Shown here one piece after another: positions 62,307-64,000 of a stretch of 64,000 nucleotides of DNA. Position 1 is the stretch's first letter; each line of letters starts with the position of its first letter. Source of the stretch: Pseudomonas sp. Z8(2022) (GTDB lineage: Bacteria; Pseudomonadota; Gammaproteobacteria; Pseudomonadales; Pseudomonadaceae); contig NZ_CP107549.1 in assembly GCF_025837155.1 (NCBI RefSeq), positions 3,782,001-3,846,000 of the forward strand, in the 5' to 3' direction. The notes beneath the pieces are model-generated. The model had not been told where the DNA came from and ran no database searches. It worked only from the letters and a program-made list of their open reading frames with translations. The position numbers and the translations under genes were made by a program.

Positions 62307-64000
62307 ATGAGCGAATCCCTCGATTTGAGCCTGGAAGGCGTTGAACGCCGGTCACTCGCCGACTTCACCGAGCAGGCTTATCTCAACTACTCCATGTACG
62401 TAATCATGGACCGCGCCCTGCCGCACATCGGCGACGGCCTGAAACCCGTGCAGCGCCGCATCGTCTATGCCATGAGCGAATTGGGTCTGGACGCCGACTC
62501 CAAGCACAAGAAGTCGGCGCGGACCGTCGGTGACGTGCTCGGCAAGTTCCACCCGCACGGTGACAGCGCTTGCTACGAAGCCATGGTGCTGATGGCGCAG
62601 CCGTTCAGCTACCGCTATACGCTGGTCGACGGCCAGGGCAACTGGGGCGCGCCGGACGATCCCAAATCCTTCGCTGCCATGCGCTACACCGAGGCGCGCC
62701 TGTCGCGTTACTCGGAAGTGCTGCTCTCCGAGCTCGGCCAAGGCACGGTCGACTGGGTGCCGAACTTCGACGGCACCATGAACGAGCCGGCGACCCTGCC
62801 GGCGCGCCTGCCCAACCTGCTGCTCAACGGCACCACCGGCATCGCCGTGGGCATGGCCACCGACGTGCCACCGCACAACCTGCGCGAGGTCGCCGCAGCC
62901 TGCGTGCGTCTGCTGGATGAGCCGAGCGCAACGGTCGAGCAGCTCTGCGAGCATATCCAGGGCCCTGACTTCCCCACCGAAGCCGAAGTCATCACACCCA
63001 AGGCCGACCTGCTGAAGATTTACGAAACCGGCCGCGGCTCGGTGCGCATGCGCGCCGTCTACAGTGTCGAGGACGGTGACATCGTCGTCACCGCCCTGCC
63101 GCATCAGGTCTCCGGGTCCAAGGTGCTGGAGCAGATCGCGGCACAGATGCAGGCCAAGAAGCTGCCGATGGTCGCTGACCTGCGTGATGAGTCGGACCAC
63201 GAGAACCCGTGCCGCATCGTCATCATCCCGCGCTCCAACCGCGTCGATGCCGATGAACTGATGACCCACCTGTTCGCCACCACCGATCTGGAGTCCAGCT
63301 ACCGGGTCAACACCAACGTCATCGGCCTCGATGGTAAGCCGCAGGTCAAGGATCTGCGCACCCTGCTCAGCGAATGGCTGGTGTACCGCGTCGGCACCGT
63401 GCGCCGCCGCCTGCAGTTCCGCCTGGACAAGGTGGAAAAGCGCCTGCACCTGTTGGAAGGTTTGTTGATTGCCTTCCTCAACCTCGACGAGGTGATCCGC
63501 ATCATCCGCACCGAGGATTCGCCCAAGCCGGTGCTGATGGAAACCTTCGGTCTCACCGATGTGCAGGCTGATTACATTCTCGACACCCGCCTGCGCCAAC
63601 TGGCCCGCCTGGAAGAAATGAAGATCCGTGGCGAGCAGGACGAGCTGGCCAAGGAGCGCGAAAAGCTGCTGGCTCTGCTCGGCAGCGAAGCCAAGTTGAA
63701 GAAGCTGGTACGCAAGGAGATCATCGGGGACGCCGAAAAGTACGGCGATGACCGCCGCTCGCCGATCGTCGCCCGCGCCGAAGCCAAGGCCCTGTCGGAA
63801 ACCGAGCTGATGCCGACCGAACCGGTCACCGTGGTGCTCTCGGAAAAAGGCTGGGTGCGCTGCGCCAAGGGTCATGACATCGACGCCACCGGTCTGTCCT
63901 ACAAGGCCGGCGACGGCTTCAAGGCGGCCGCACCGGGCCGTTCGAACCAGTACGCGGTGTTTATCGACTCGACAGGCAGGAGCTATTCGCTCGCCGCACA
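62307..64000 (+). CDS. parC: DNA topoisomerase IV subunit A (partial, 3' end missing)
   Basis: The gene continues past the right edge; about 564 codons are visible from ATG 62307. The N-terminus [17 protein letters not shown] and the winged-helix region are typical. The active-site tyrosine lies in [15 protein letters not shown]. The quinolone-resistance segment [13 protein letters not shown] has Ser87 and Glu91, the unmutated residues in P. aeruginosa ParC. It is the last gene of the visible parE operon, seven bases after the protease gene. Confidence 0.96.
   Translation, partial: MSESLDLSLEGVERRSLADFTEQAYLNYSMYVIMDRALPHIGDGLKPVQRRIVYAMSELGLDADSKHKKSARTVGDVLGKFHPHGDSACYEAMVLMAQPFSYRYTLVDGQGNWGAPDDPKSFAAMRYTEARLSRYSEVLLSELGQGTVDWVPNFDGTMNEPATLPARLPNLLLNGTTGIAVGMATDVPPHNLREVAAACVRLLDEPSATVEQLCEHIQGPDFPTEAEVITPKADLLKIYETGRGSVRMRAVYSVEDGDIVVTALPHQVSGSKVLEQIAAQMQAKKLPMVADLRDESDHENPCRIVIIPRSNRVDADELMTHLFATTDLESSYRVNTNVIGLDGKPQVKDLRTLLSEWLVYRVGTVRRRLQFRLDKVEKRLHLLEGLLIAFLNLDEVIRIIRTEDSPKPVLMETFGLTDVQADYILDTRLRQLARLEEMKIRGEQDELAKEREKLLALLGSEAKLKKLVRKEIIGDAEKYGDDRRSPIVARAEAKALSETELMPTEPVTVVLSEKGWVRCAKGHDIDATGLSYKAGDGFKAAAPGRSNQYAVFIDSTGRSYSLAA

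Noticed and set aside
62307..62600. Quinolone-resistance change in parC
   Set aside because: Ser87 and Glu91 are the unmutated residues; no resistance substitution is visible in the sequenced part.

Overview
The window is a stretch of a gamma-proteobacterial chromosome that I assign to the genus Pseudomonas. The evidence is the gene order rpsF-rpsR-DUF2232-rplI-dnaB-alr, hflK-hflC-DUF2065-hisZ-purA, hfq-hflX, miaA-mutL-amiB-tsaE, orn/rsgA/motAB, rhdA-psd, fimX/serB and parE/parC, together with high GC content and FimX and RhdA proteins of typical Pseudomonas form. Species cannot be fixed from the sequence alone. Almost all of it is core genome. I saw no prophage, CRISPR array, integron or toxin-antitoxin module.

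Layout. 1-2.0 kb: two outer-membrane lipoprotein genes on the minus strand, a partial SO2930-type cytochrome-associated protein and a parallel beta-helix protein. 2.0-7.5 kb: ygiQ, a 7TMR-DISM diguanylate cyclase and alr. 7.6-15.1 kb: replicative helicase dnaB, the rpsF-rpsR-DUF2232-rplI operon (with an S6:S18-type leader), rlmB-rnr and two identical tRNA-Leu(CAG) genes. 15.2-20.1 kb: a chemoreceptor, purA, hisZ and DUF2065. 20.2-30.3 kb: a long minus-strand block hflC-hflK-hflX-hfq-miaA-mutL-amiB-tsaE-nnr with many start/stop overlaps. 30.3-39.3 kb: queG, orn, a membrane methyltransferase, rsgA, the motAB stator genes behind a FliA-like promoter, an HDOD protein, rhdA and psd. 39.4-46.4 kb: a FimX-neighbour protein with a PilZ-like tail, fimX, serB and an AhpA/YtjB-type membrane protein. 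46.4-52.1 kb: a Nudix-like protein, an aldo/keto reductase plus FAD oxidoreductase pair, an SMR transporter with a divergent LysR regulator, and waaA. 52.2-64 kb: tolC, a TPP riboswitch with thiC, a foldback/MITE-like element, nudF-DUF1249, cpdA, yqiA-parE, a phytase-like secreted protein, a retropepsin-like protease and the 5' part of parC.

Functional themes are translation and RNA handling (ribosomal proteins, RNase R, RlmB, Hfq, MiaA, TsaE, QueG, Orn, RsgA), cyclic-nucleotide signalling and surface motility (DISM-GGDEF, FimX and its neighbour, Orn, CpdA, HDOD, MotAB, the chemoreceptor), and genome or envelope maintenance (DnaB, MutL, ParE/ParC, AmiB, Alr, WaaA, Psd, TolC). The least explained items are the beta-helix/cytochrome lipoprotein pair at the left edge, the FimX-neighbour protein with a degenerate PilZ signature, the Nudix-like protein, and the 171-bp inverted-repeat element between thiC and nudF. 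I did not find a clear, wholly new multi-gene system.
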